A stretch of DNA of 64,000 nt from positions 19,635 through 83,634 of the forward strand of contig CACZCH010000006.1 in the NCBI GenBank assembly GCA_902779645.1. The letters run 5' to 3'. Below the pieces are notes generated by a model that worked only from the letters and a program-made list of their open reading frames with translations, ran no database searches and had not been told where the DNA came from. The DNA is from an uncultured bacterium (GTDB lineage: Bacteria > Cyanobacteriota > Vampirovibrionia > Gastranaerophilales > Gastranaerophilaceae). The position numbers were made by a program, and so were the translations under genes. Below, in pieces: positions 45,013 to 54,670 of the stretch (the first letter of the stretch is position 1; every line of letters begins with the position of its first letter).

Positions 45013-46382
45013 GTGTGCAATTTAAAAATATTGGGGTGAATAATTCCCAGAATATACATCAAGTCAACCGTAAACAAGATTCTGCGGTTACAAATCCTGC
45101 TGTAACCAGAACGGCTGTTCCCGAATTTAGACCGGCTTCTTATACAACACCGGTAACTATCCGTACAACTCTTGCAACTAAAGACGAAAAGAAAAAATAC
45201 AAAGAACTTATGGAAGAGCTTGTTGAGCCGAAATATAAAAGAAAACTCGAATATGCTCTAAAATCGGGAAAGCTTTTAAAAGATAATTCCAATGATAAAA
45301 GTACAGTATTAGATAATTTGTATAAAATTATTACGGAAGACAGAGATCCAGGATTAGATAAGAACACCATTCTCCAAGAATGTCTTGATATATTAGCGAA
45401 TCCTTATGTAATAACCCAAACTTGCGAAGATATTCCGCAGGAATATCAGAAATCCATAATCGGATTAATTACTAATCTTGACACTAATCCGCAAAAGATT
45501 ATGGAAGCAAAATGGGAACTGGATAATATGCACACAGGCACTTGCCCTGCCGCAAGTATTGAATTCGATTTAGCAACAAAGCATACTGCCGAATTCTTTA
45601 GATTGGTAGAAGGTCTTACTTCTCCTAAGCACGAAGTAACAAAACGAATAAAGCTCGACAGTCTCTCAGAAAATACTCTTGATGCGGTTTGGTTATTAAA
45701 CAAATTTAAAACTCCATGGCAAAAAGAAGGTTTTGACAGTGCAACAGTTTTATTAAAGCCTGATGAAAACGCAATAATAAGAGCAAGAATTCAGAACCAG
45801 CATAAAGATAAAGGTGAACGTTCTTTGATTGACGTGTTGATGCAATCTACATTTATGCAGTTGGGTTCTCAACAGACATATAATTCTCTGACAGATAAGC
45901 GTGCGCCAAATGATTGGACACAAGACAGCGGAGGGCTGATTGAATTTGAAAAAACTTTTGTTGAATCCGTTATTGAAGACAAAAATACTACTTCTGTCAT
46001 CTACCAAAATGTAGATGAAGAAGGAAGATTAAGCGGTTATACAAAAGATTTCGACACAATAAAAAAAGAGCTCCTTGCGACATTAAAAGCGGGACATAAT
46101 ATTAATATCGGATATACTTGGCCAGATCCTGCAAATGATAACAGGCTTGCAGGACACGAAATTACTATCGTAAGCTACAAAGTTAAGCCGAATGGTGAAG
46201 GTGTATTTATTTGTCAGGATTCTGACGATGATAAAGCCGAACCGATTGAAATGAGCGAGAAAGAGCTCCTTCCCAAAATCCACCATGCCGGTATCCCTGA
46301 ATCTATCGCAAGTAAAGATTTTGACTACGAAGAAAGCTGGAAAGTAACTTTGGACGAATATAACGAAAAGAAGGGAAAATAG
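45006..46382 (+). CDS. hypothetical protein with Cys-His-Asp arrangement (papain-like?)
   Basis: 458 residues from ATG 45006. No ribosome-binding site is visible, which would fit a leaderless mRNA. The N-terminus MDSVQFKNIG is a loose form of the local FKG motif. A Thr/Pro/Ala-rich linker (about 28-58) follows, then a globular domain with HTGTC180PAAS, LAGH384EITIVSY and ICQD405SDDD. That is the order and context of a papain-fold cysteine enzyme. No signal peptide. It is divergent from the giant calpain-type gene and may share regulation with it. The enzymatic call is inference from motif spacing. Confidence 0.6.
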   Translation: MDSVQFKNIGVNNSQNIHQVNRKQDSAVTNPAVTRTAVPEFRPASYTTPVTIRTTLATKDEKKKYKELMEELVEPKYKRKLEYALKSGKLLKDNSNDKSTVLDNLYKIITEDRDPGLDKNTILQECLDILANPYVITQTCEDIPQEYQKSIIGLITNLDTNPQKIMEAKWELDNMHTGTCPAASIEFDLATKHTAEFFRLVEGLTSPKHEVTKRIKLDSLSENTLDAVWLLNKFKTPWQKEGFDSATVLLKPDENAIIRARIQNQHKDKGERSLIDVLMQSTFMQLGSQQTYNSLTDKRAPNDWTQDSGGLIEFEKTFVESVIEDKNTTSVIYQNVDEEGRLSGYTKDFDTIKKELLATLKAGHNINIGYTWPDPANDNRLAGHEITIVSYKVKPNGEGVFICQDSDDDKAEPIEMSEKELLPKIHHAGIPESIASKDFDYEESWKVTLDEYNEKKGK

Positions 46383-46385
46383 TAT

Positions 46386-46414
46386 TTAAGTTTTTCTTTT
46401 GAACTTAATAAATT
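46386..46414. terminator. weak convergent hairpin
   Basis: TTTAAGTT / AACTTAAT with a TTTCTTTTG loop lies between the two converging genes and could end both. The stem is AT-rich and short. Confidence 0.35.
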
Positions 46415-46422
46415 ATTTAGCA

Positions 46423-48120
46423 TTATAAATACGACTTAAGAATACTAAAATCCCACGGTTTGATTTGATGCTTTGTTAAATCATGAAATGTAAATGACTT
46501 TGTAAGCGGATGAGATGCTAAACCAAAATTGCATTTTTCATAAACTTCTCTCTGTAAAAAACTATCTTTATCACCTTCATAATTTTTATCATATAAACCT
46601 TGTGTTTCATAATGCTCATTTTCGGTATTTTTATAAAATCCTATACTAAAATCGTTAAGATCACTGTTTTTTCTTTTTTTATCAATACCTGTTATACCTT
46701 TTGTTCTGTATTGAACAAAACATTGTTTTTTTTCATCATATTTTGCATGAATTCCAAAATCTCCGTTCGTAATTAATTTTTTTGGTTGCTCATTTTGGAT
46801 ATCATACAAATATGTAAAAATAGGATTAGCATTTCTTTTTTTATTTACAAAATATTCATGGACTGATACTTTTCCGTCAGAGTTAATATAATCAATATCA
46901 GTAGTATCGTTATATGATTTTTCCTGAGATTTACATCCGTTTTTTGCTCTTGATATAATATCCTGCGCATAAGCGTTCATTGTCACATCATTTTTTATCT
47001 CCGGTATAGGTTTTACTTCATTAAAACGCACATTGAGATATTTTATTACTCCGTCTTTAATACTTTCAGAAATCATCAATCTGCCATCTTTATCATATAT
47101 AAAAGCACTATAACAAGCTTCACTGTATCCACCATAGCATACTTTTAATAGTTTTTTATCATTAGTATCTCTATATTCTATATATGAATCAGTTCCCCCA
47201 TCATAAATCTCAACAGTTGAACCGTCCTGTTTAAATATTTCATACTTATAAGGATGAAATTCTTTATATTTAGTTCCATGTTCTTTTAACAGAGTCCTGC
47301 CATCTAAATCTTTTCCAATTCTTTTTATGCTATATTTTTCATTTACAAATTCATAACGGCCTTCTATAAAACTTCTTACGGTTTCAAGATAAGAATTCAT
47401 CGTTTTCTTAAATTGAATTTGTATGTCTCTGTATTCAAAAGAATCTTGCAGTGGTTCCCCTAGCAGATTCTTAATTATTTTACTTGCCTCTGCTATACGC
47501 ACTGTATCAAGCTTTTGATTTTTTCTTTGGGCTTCAATTGCTTTGATAATATTATCGGAAACAATATATTTTTCTTTCTGTTTAGATGTTTGAATATTTT
47601 TAGTATAAACCCTCTGAGTTCCTTCTTTTTGGAAAATAACAGATTTTTGTACCGGTTCTTCAATAGGTTTTTGAACAGATTTTTCAATCTGCTTTTCTGT
47701 ATCCTTTACAATCGTCTGTTCAATAGCTTTAGGTTTGTTTAATTCTTCTTTATGGCGAACAAGCCCTGATAATATAGCAGCTAATGTTCTTTTCTTTTCA
47801 CGTATTTCTTCCGTTATCCCTTGCTTATATGCTTCTTTTATTATCGGCTTATAGATATCTGCCTTTTCTCGTAATATTTGATTTTCTATTTCTAAATCTT
47901 TATTAACTTTTGTTTGTGAAGATATAAACTCATCTTTCTGAGCAATCTTGACTTTTAATGGTTCAATTGCATTTTTTATTTCATCTTTTACAGCTTCTGC
48001 AGTCTCTTCTACTGCTCTTTTTATTGAAGATACAACCTCTGCATATTTTACTGTATTGAAATAACTTTTCTCTAATTTGTTAATATATTTTTCGGATATT
48101 TCATTGATTTGGATAGCCAT
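46423..48120 (-). CDS. hypothetical coiled-coil protein with YD/MORN-like C-terminal repeats
   Basis: 565 residues. The N-terminal 120 residues form a coiled coil (VEETAEAVKDEIKNAIEPLK, NKDLEIENQILREKADIY). A Gln/Lys/Pro-rich linker with repeated KPIEEPVQKS follows (about 130-185), then a helical segment. The C-terminal part has short Tyr/Asp/Gly-rich units such as YKYEIFKQDGSTVEIYDGG, SAFIYDKDGRLMISESIKDG and TYLYDIQNEQ, reminiscent of MORN or YD repeats of surface proteins. No catalytic motif is recognised and no signal peptide is seen. A TATAAT box lies at about 48129-48134 on the minus strand. Confidence 0.65.
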   Translation of the reverse strand: MAIQINEISEKYINKLEKSYFNTVKYAEVVSSIKRAVEETAEAVKDEIKNAIEPLKVKIAQKDEFISSQTKVNKDLEIENQILREKADIYKPIIKEAYKQGITEEIREKKRTLAAILSGLVRHKEELNKPKAIEQTIVKDTEKQIEKSVQKPIEEPVQKSVIFQKEGTQRVYTKNIQTSKQKEKYIVSDNIIKAIEAQRKNQKLDTVRIAEASKIIKNLLGEPLQDSFEYRDIQIQFKKTMNSYLETVRSFIEGRYEFVNEKYSIKRIGKDLDGRTLLKEHGTKYKEFHPYKYEIFKQDGSTVEIYDGGTDSYIEYRDTNDKKLLKVCYGGYSEACYSAFIYDKDGRLMISESIKDGVIKYLNVRFNEVKPIPEIKNDVTMNAYAQDIISRAKNGCKSQEKSYNDTTDIDYINSDGKVSVHEYFVNKKRNANPIFTYLYDIQNEQPKKLITNGDFGIHAKYDEKKQCFVQYRTKGITGIDKKRKNSDLNDFSIGFYKNTENEHYETQGLYDKNYEGDKDSFLQREVYEKCNFGLASHPLTKSFTFHDLTKHQIKPWDFSILKSYL

Positions 48121-48182
48121 AGAGAAATTATATCATAATTATAATTGTTCATGCTAAAATCATAGAAAAAGAGGGAGATTAT

Positions 48183-49544
48183 ATGTCAATTTTAATAATG
48201 ATACTTTTACTTAGTTTGCTTATACTTGTTCACGAAGCAGGGCATTTTTGCGCCGCTAGGGCGTTTGGTATAAGAGTTGATAAATTTGGATTCGGACTTC
48301 CGATAGGACCGACTCTATATAAAACAAAAGTCGGTGATGTAGAAGTTTTAGTTCACGCTTTTCTTTTAGGCGGATATGTTTCATTTCCTGATGACGAAAA
48401 AGATTGTGACCTTCCTAAAGATTCTCCCGAAAGATTTATTAATAAACCGGTATGGCAAAGAGTAATTGTTGTCTCAGCAGGCGTTATTGCTAACGTAATA
48501 TGTGCAATTGCGCTGGTTATGGTTGTTGCTATTTTTACAGGGAAATTACCATCCGGTAATTATGAAGTTTATGTCGGTGATATCAGTGCTCCTAAAGAAG
48601 CAAGTATTTGGCAGTCAGGTCTGCAAAAAGGAGACAGAATATTAAAAGCTAACGGCTGTGATATTAACAATGCGTATTCTCTTGTGACCATAGTCAAAAA
48701 CAGTGCCAAAAATAACGGATTAATAACCGAAGATATTGTTGAGGCAAACTATAAAGAGTTAAAAAATCTAAACCCGGGATTAGTAAAGGACGAAACAATT
48801 CCTAGCGGTTTAGCAGTAAGACTTCCACAGAAATTGTCCCAAGAAGTCATAACTATGGACGAGTATGCTGCTAAGGGTGCTAAGTATTTTAAACCTCAAG
48901 GTGAGAAAATTGATGAATCACTCTTGGAACTTGTTAAACAAATCGAAGGAAAAACGGTTTACGTTTCTGATGGCAAATATACCCTTGAGGATATATCAAA
49001 AGCTCTGTCTAACGGGTATCATCCGATTAATCTTACAATAGAAAGAAATGGTGTAGTTTTAGATTTAAAACCGATTTATCCTGATGAAAAAGGTATTATA
49101 GGTATAGGACTTTCTACAAAAAAAACTATGATTGAAACAAAAAATCCCGTTTCTGTTGTAACAGAAAGTTATGTTTATCTTTGGGACAACACTTATACTA
49201 TGATGTACTCTTTAGGTCAGCTGTTTACGGGTAATATTCCGCTTAAAGATATGCACGGTGTCGTTGCTATTACCAAAATCGGCGGAGATATGATTGATAA
49301 GAGCGGAAAAAGTTCAGGGATTTTACTTGCGGCACTAATTTCAATGAACCTTGCCATACTTAACATTTTACCTATTCCTGCACTTGACGGCGGGCATCTT
49401 ATGTTTTTAACAATAGAAAAAATTATGAGAAAACCTGTTGACGAAAAGATTATAGAAGTTGTTTCAACAGTGTTCTTCTCTTTGCTGATTATATTAATGA
49501 TATTTGTCGTTTTTAACGATATAACACTTATCGTAAGAAAATAG
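48183..49544 (+). CDS. rseP: site-2 intramembrane metalloprotease (RseP/MmpA, M50)
   Basis: 453 residues. TM1 carries LILVHEAGHF (HExxH at 17-21). The last third has NILPIPALDGGHLMFL, the DG zinc ligand motif. Four membrane helices and two central PDZ-like segments lie between (about 130-310). These proteases cut membrane-bound anti-sigma factors; the ECF sigma and anti-sigma pair at 36-37 kb is a plausible but unproven client. The gene is preceded by GAGGGAG. It converges on rsmA with 7 bases between the stops. Confidence 0.93.
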   Translation: MSILIMILLLSLLILVHEAGHFCAARAFGIRVDKFGFGLPIGPTLYKTKVGDVEVLVHAFLLGGYVSFPDDEKDCDLPKDSPERFINKPVWQRVIVVSAGVIANVICAIALVMVVAIFTGKLPSGNYEVYVGDISAPKEASIWQSGLQKGDRILKANGCDINNAYSLVTIVKNSAKNNGLITEDIVEANYKELKNLNPGLVKDETIPSGLAVRLPQKLSQEVITMDEYAAKGAKYFKPQGEKIDESLLELVKQIEGKTVYVSDGKYTLEDISKALSNGYHPINLTIERNGVVLDLKPIYPDEKGIIGIGLSTKKTMIETKNPVSVVTESYVYLWDNTYTMMYSLGQLFTGNIPLKDMHGVVAITKIGGDMIDKSGKSSGILLAALISMNLAILNILPIPALDGGHLMFLTIEKIMRKPVDEKIIEVVSTVFFSLLIILMIFVVFNDITLIVRK

Positions 49545-49551
49545 TGTATAT

Positions 49552-50403
49552 TTAATCTTTTAGCAACAATTCGGAGAGCTCTCCGAATTGTTCTATGGAG
49601 AGTTTTTCTCCCCGAATGTTTTCATCAAGGTTTAACTCTTTAAGCGCTTTTTCCACATTTTCTTTGCTGAAACCGTTTGATACAAGACAGTTTTTAAGAG
49701 TTTTTCTTCTCTGAGAAAACGCAGATTTTATTGTTTTTCTGAAATGTGTATAGTCTGTAAGTTTTAGTTTTGGTTCTTTTCTTACCTTCATTGACACAAG
49801 AGCCGAATTAACTTTCGGAGCAGGATAGAATGATTTTCGCCCGACTGTTCTTATAATTTCACAGTTTGCCCAAAATTGAGACAGAATTGTTAAAAGTCCG
49901 TATTGTTTTCCCGAACTTTTTTCCGTGGCAACGATTCTGTGCGCAACTTCTTCCTGAACCATTAGGATTATATCAATTATTTTATTTCTGTTTTCGTTCG
50001 TTAAATCATCAATTTCGCCCAAAAGATGAGCAATAATAGGAGAAGTTATATAATACGGAATATTTGCAACTATTTTTATTTGCTCATCGCATAAGGTCGA
50101 CAAATCGGTTTTTAAAATATCATTATGAATAATTTCTAAATTGCCGTATTTATTGATTTCTTGATTACATTCAAGTTCTTTAATTGCTTCTTCATCAAGT
50201 TCTATAGCAATAACTTTTTTTGCGTATTTAACAAGTTGTTCGGTTACAAAACCGACTCCGGGGCCGATTTCTACAACAACATCATCTTTTGTTATTTTTG
50301 CATAATCAATAATATCTTGGATGACCTCACCGTTAATAAGGAAGTTTTGTCCAAGACGTTTTTTTGTTCTGAAAAATTTTGCCCTGCCGTAGTAGTCCAC
50401 CAT
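49552..50403 (-). CDS. rsmA: 16S rRNA dimethyladenosine transferase
   Basis: Dimethylates the two adjacent adenosines in helix 45 of 16S rRNA. 283 residues: KRLGQNFLI at the N-terminus (typical of RsmA), SAM motif I VVEIGPGVG, AIELDE, and the catalytic NIPYYITSPI. The C-terminal helical domain has FSQRRKTLKN. The start is ATG 50403, with only a weak ribosome-binding site. The last codons are written in a perfect 28-base palindrome (AACAATTCGGAGAG and its complement, 49565-49592). Confidence 0.96.
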   Translation of the reverse strand: MVDYYGRAKFFRTKKRLGQNFLINGEVIQDIIDYAKITKDDVVVEIGPGVGFVTEQLVKYAKKVIAIELDEEAIKELECNQEINKYGNLEIIHNDILKTDLSTLCDEQIKIVANIPYYITSPIIAHLLGEIDDLTNENRNKIIDIILMVQEEVAHRIVATEKSSGKQYGLLTILSQFWANCEIIRTVGRKSFYPAPKVNSALVSMKVRKEPKLKLTDYTHFRKTIKSAFSQRRKTLKNCLVSNGFSKENVEKALKELNLDENIRGEKLSIEQFGELSELLLKD

Positions 50404-50466
50404 GGCTTCTATAATAGCACAAAGAGGTAAGAGATAAAACAGTTTTATTGATGTAGATTAAAAATA

Positions 50467-50532
50467 GTGACAGAGTGACTTCGCTGCTCTTGGTGACAAA
50501 ATAAGCACAAACGAACTAAGTCGCTCCATCAC
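50467..50532. repeat. imperfect inverted repeat upstream of the glutamate-cysteine ligase gene
   Basis: GTGACAGAGTGACTT and, 36 bases on, AAGTCGCTCCATCAC. The arms pair at 12 of 15 positions. It lies just before a TATAAT box at 50541-50546. Confidence 0.5.
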
Positions 50533-50564
50533 TTTTATAGTATAATTAAATAAGGAGTTTAATA

Positions 50565-51824
50565 GTGAACTATTGCGAATCAAAAACAAAAAGTCGTTTA
50601 GAGTACAACCAATTATTGGAAGAATTTATTTTGGGGTGCAAAAACACTCAAAAAGTCGGTATGGAGTATGAACGTATCCCTGTTCATAAATCTACGGGTG
50701 AAGTTGTTTCATACTACGGTGAGTACGGAATGTGCGAACTTTTGAGAGAATTCGCACGTGAAGATAATTGGGATTATATCTTGGATGACGTCAATATAAT
50801 CGGGCTGAAAAAACTCCACGATACTATTACGCTTGAGCCTGGGTGTCAGTTTGAACTGAGTGTAGAGCCTCAAGAGCTAATAAAAGATTTGAAGGCAAAG
50901 ATTGAAAATATTGATTCCGCTATTAAACCGATATTGGAAAAGTTTGAGATTGAACTTATTAATAAAGGTGTCTCGCCAAAAACAACATACAGAAATATAG
51001 ACTTGCTCCCCAAACGCAGGTACGCAATTATGGCAAATTATATGTGGGGAATTTTATCTGACGTAATGATGAGAGAAACTGCGGGAATCCAAGTCGGAAT
51101 TGATTATAAATCGGAATCTGATGCAATAAAAAAATTCAACCTTGCAAATATGATGATGCCGTTTGTGACTGCAATGTATTCAAATTCTAAAATCAGAGGC
51201 GGAGTAAATACAGGATATAAATCCTTCAGAGCTCTTGCTTGGCTTAATACAGATAATGAAAGATGCGGTTTTGCGACACGCTTTACGGATGGAATGTGTT
51301 TTAGAGATTATGTAAACAGACTTCTTGATACTCCAATGATTTTTATTAACAGAGAAAATCAAACTCTAAGTCTGAACGGAAGACTAACATTCAAGCAATT
51401 TATGGAAAAAGGGTATGAAGGTTTTGAAGCTAATATTGAAGATTGGAAACTGCATTCTAACTTGTATTTTCCGGATGTAAGACTAAGAAATTTTATTGAA
51501 ATTAGAAACCACGACTGCGTAGGAGGAGGACTGGAATACTCAATACCCGCTTTGTATAAAGGAATTATGTATAGTTCCGATGCTATAAGTGAAGTTGAAA
51601 AAATGCTTTCAAAATACTTCTACAATGAATTAAACGAACTAAGATACAATGTCGCAAGATTCGGTATTCATTCAAAAATCAGGGGGGTAAAAGTAAGGGA
51701 TATATGCAAAGCTTTGGTAGAAATTTCTTACAACTCATTAAAAAATCAGTCTGATAACGAAGAAAATTTCTTAGAACCAATCATAGAGCTTTTAAATAAA
51801 AACAAAATGCCTGCCGATTTATAA
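50565..51824 (+). CDS. gshA: glutamate-cysteine ligase, GCS2-type
   Basis: First step of glutathione or gamma-glutamylcysteine synthesis: ATP-dependent joining of Glu and Cys. 419 residues from GTG 50565, with AAGGAG 7 bases before it. The family signatures are visible: VGMEYERIPVHK near residue 31, and TITLEPGCQFELSVEPQE near 89 (usually LEPGGQxELS). Further matches are IMANYMWGILSDVMMRETAGIQVG (quoted in parts) and NFIEIRNHDC. It is nearer to plant and cyanobacterial GCS2 than to the E. coli GshA form. A stand-alone gene; no gshB adjacent. Confidence 0.85.
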   Translation: MNYCESKTKSRLEYNQLLEEFILGCKNTQKVGMEYERIPVHKSTGEVVSYYGEYGMCELLREFAREDNWDYILDDVNIIGLKKLHDTITLEPGCQFELSVEPQELIKDLKAKIENIDSAIKPILEKFEIELINKGVSPKTTYRNIDLLPKRRYAIMANYMWGILSDVMMRETAGIQVGIDYKSESDAIKKFNLANMMMPFVTAMYSNSKIRGGVNTGYKSFRALAWLNTDNERCGFATRFTDGMCFRDYVNRLLDTPMIFINRENQTLSLNGRLTFKQFMEKGYEGFEANIEDWKLHSNLYFPDVRLRNFIEIRNHDCVGGGLEYSIPALYKGIMYSSDAISEVEKMLSKYFYNELNELRYNVARFGIHSKIRGVKVRDICKALVEISYNSLKNQSDNEENFLEPIIELLNKNKMPADL

Positions 51825-51845
51825 TAAACTTTATGTATTTACGCC

Positions 51846-53310
<1,465 letters not shown>

Positions 53311-53399
53311 GACAATAAGGTACTAAGGGAATAGGGCACTAAGAATAAATTTCATAGTAACTTATATACTTGGTTCTTATTAACTTTCAAGAGGTTAAT

Positions 53400-53792
53400 A
53401 TGAATTTAAAAATAATAACTCACGAGAAAATAGTTTTTGAAGGCGAAGTTGATGAACTTGTTATTCATACAACAGGCGGTCTTATCGGCATATTAAAAGA
53501 CCACATTCCGATAACAACCCCGCTTGAGATTGGCGTAACAAAAGCAAAAATCAACGATAAATTCAAATATTTTGCAACAATGGGCGGTGTATTCCAGTTT
53601 AAAGATAATAATGCCGTTATATTAACCGATGTTTGCGAAGACGGTTCTGATATTGACGTAGCAAGAGCTAATGCTGCAAAAGAACGCGCTGAAGCAAGAC
53701 TCGCAGAACAAAACGCAGAACTTGATACACAAAGAGCTCAAGCTGCTCTCGCAAGAGCGCTTGCAAGACTTCAAGCTGCATTAAATCAATAA
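53400..53792 (+). CDS. atpC: F1F0 ATP synthase subunit epsilon
   Basis: 130 residues from ATG 53400, with AGAGGT before it. The N-terminal beta sandwich (LKIITHEKIVFEGEVDELVI, TTGGLIGILKDHIP) and the C-terminal two-helix hairpin (ANAAKERAEARLAEQNAELD) are both complete. This is the central-stalk subunit that couples and inhibits F1. The 89-base gap to atpD holds a degenerate GGxACTAAGGG-type repeat and no terminator, so the two are probably cotranscribed. Confidence 0.95.
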   Translation: MNLKIITHEKIVFEGEVDELVIHTTGGLIGILKDHIPITTPLEIGVTKAKINDKFKYFATMGGVFQFKDNNAVILTDVCEDGSDIDVARANAAKERAEARLAEQNAELDTQRAQAALARALARLQAALNQ

Positions 53793-53801
53793 GGAGAGTG
53801 C

Positions 53802-54224
53802 ATGAAAAAAGTTTTGTTATTATGCTTTTTATCGAGCATTGTCTGTTGCGCAAGCGCAAACACAGGCGACAAGTTTATTGATGCTCTGCGTAATTGCAGC
53901 TCTTTTAGCGATTCAGGTACTATAAATATTAATGGTATAGATGCAAAATCAGAAAAGCAAATGCTTGGTTGGCAAGGCGATAAATGCATCTACAAAGAAT
54001 CTTTAAATTATAACGGAAATAATATTATAACAGCCTGCAATTTTTCAAGAACACAAGTCAACGAAATTGTTTCAATTGCAGATGCATACTTTATGAGCTT
54101 AAGGAGTTCAGGGCATCAACCTGATTTATCCTCTCTTGAATCAATTCAAAATAACCCTGTATCAAATATTATGAGCAGATACCTTCAAGACTCATCTGTC
54201 TGCACAATGAGCGTATCAGAATAG
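53802..54224 (+). CDS. small secreted hypothetical protein
   Basis: 140 residues: signal peptide (MKKVLLLCFLSSIVCCASA), mature part with four to five Cys (NCSSFSD, DKCIYK, TACNFS, SVCTMS) that could form disulfides, no known family. AAGGAG precedes the start, 9 bases after the atpC stop, so it may ride on the atpD-atpC transcript. The two adjacent Cys at the signal end do not form a good lipobox. Followed by a strong hairpin. Confidence 0.65.
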   Translation: MKKVLLLCFLSSIVCCASANTGDKFIDALRNCSSFSDSGTININGIDAKSEKQMLGWQGDKCIYKESLNYNGNNIITACNFSRTQVNEIVSIADAYFMSLRSSGHQPDLSSLESIQNNPVSNIMSRYLQDSSVCTMSVSE

Positions 54225-54254
54225 TAATAAAATAACAGAGTAACTTTTATAAAA

Positions 54255-54373
54255 GAAAAAACCCTAGTCTTTGAGATTAGGGTTCGGAATTTTTTTAATT
54301 AATTCCTCATGTGTAGAAGGTTAGTGTGTAGGTTGTATGAAAGGTTGTGTTATGTGTTTTCTCTTTTAATATC
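54255..54373 (-). ncRNA. candidate small RNA, about 115 nt, facing the flagellin gene
   Basis: No convincing reading frame. On the minus strand the AGGCAA box with TATATA (54370-54412) would start transcription near 54373, and the hairpin at 54260-54284 with its T tail would end it. The body is poor in G and holds AACCTTTC and CTAACCTTCT. These are complementary, over 7 to 8 bases, to the GAAAGGTTAG around the flagellin ribosome-binding site (54657-54666). Confidence 0.45.
54260..54300. terminator. bidirectional terminator after the secreted protein gene
   Basis: Hairpin AACCCTAGTC / GATTAGGGTT with a TTTGA loop. T-rich tails exist on both strands: TTTTTTT on plus at about 54291, and TTTTTCTTTT on minus at 54251-54260. 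Confidence 0.85.
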
Positions 54374-54412
54374 TATGTATATATAAAGTATTTTTGTTTT
54401 AAGAAATTGCCT
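54370..54412 (-). promoter_or_regulatory. AGGCAA box 4 (minus strand)
   Basis: Reads AGGCAATTTCTTAAAACA, then AAAATACTTTATATATAC, on the minus strand. It aligns without gaps to the boxes at 44970, 63412 and 63912. A TTTTGTAAAG half-site lies just upstream. Confidence 0.6.
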
Positions 54413-54524
54413 GATTCGATGAATTTCTTTACAAAACTTTATATATCATTTCTATACAAAATAAGTAAAAACCCTGCCATTATTGCATATTTGGTCTTTT
54501 TTAACGCATTACAAAATGTTAATA

Positions 54525-54535
54525 TTTGTAACAAA
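54525..54535. promoter_or_regulatory. TTTGTAACAAA palindrome, site 4
   Basis: Perfect palindrome in the 446-base gap between the secreted protein and flagellin genes, between the minus-strand box and the flagellin leader. Confidence 0.45.
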
Positions 54536-54670
54536 AACAAATAAGCATGGTGTAATTATTATAGAGTTATTCTATAATACGTGTATACAATGATATGTGA
54601 TGTATATATAAAGAGAGAGTAATTAGGGGTTTATCCTAAAACTATCACGCTTTTAGAGAAAGGTTAGGGA

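Noticed and set aside
54347..54544. 65-codon open frame upstream of the flagellin gene
   Set aside because: No ribosome-binding site, composition of random AT-rich DNA, and it runs through the minus-strand AGGCAA box.
54550..54670. Sigma-28 promoter for the flagellin gene
   Set aside because: No GCCGATAA-like -10 with TAAA upstream could be found; only AT-rich elements and a small ATTATAGA/TTCTATAAT palindrome.
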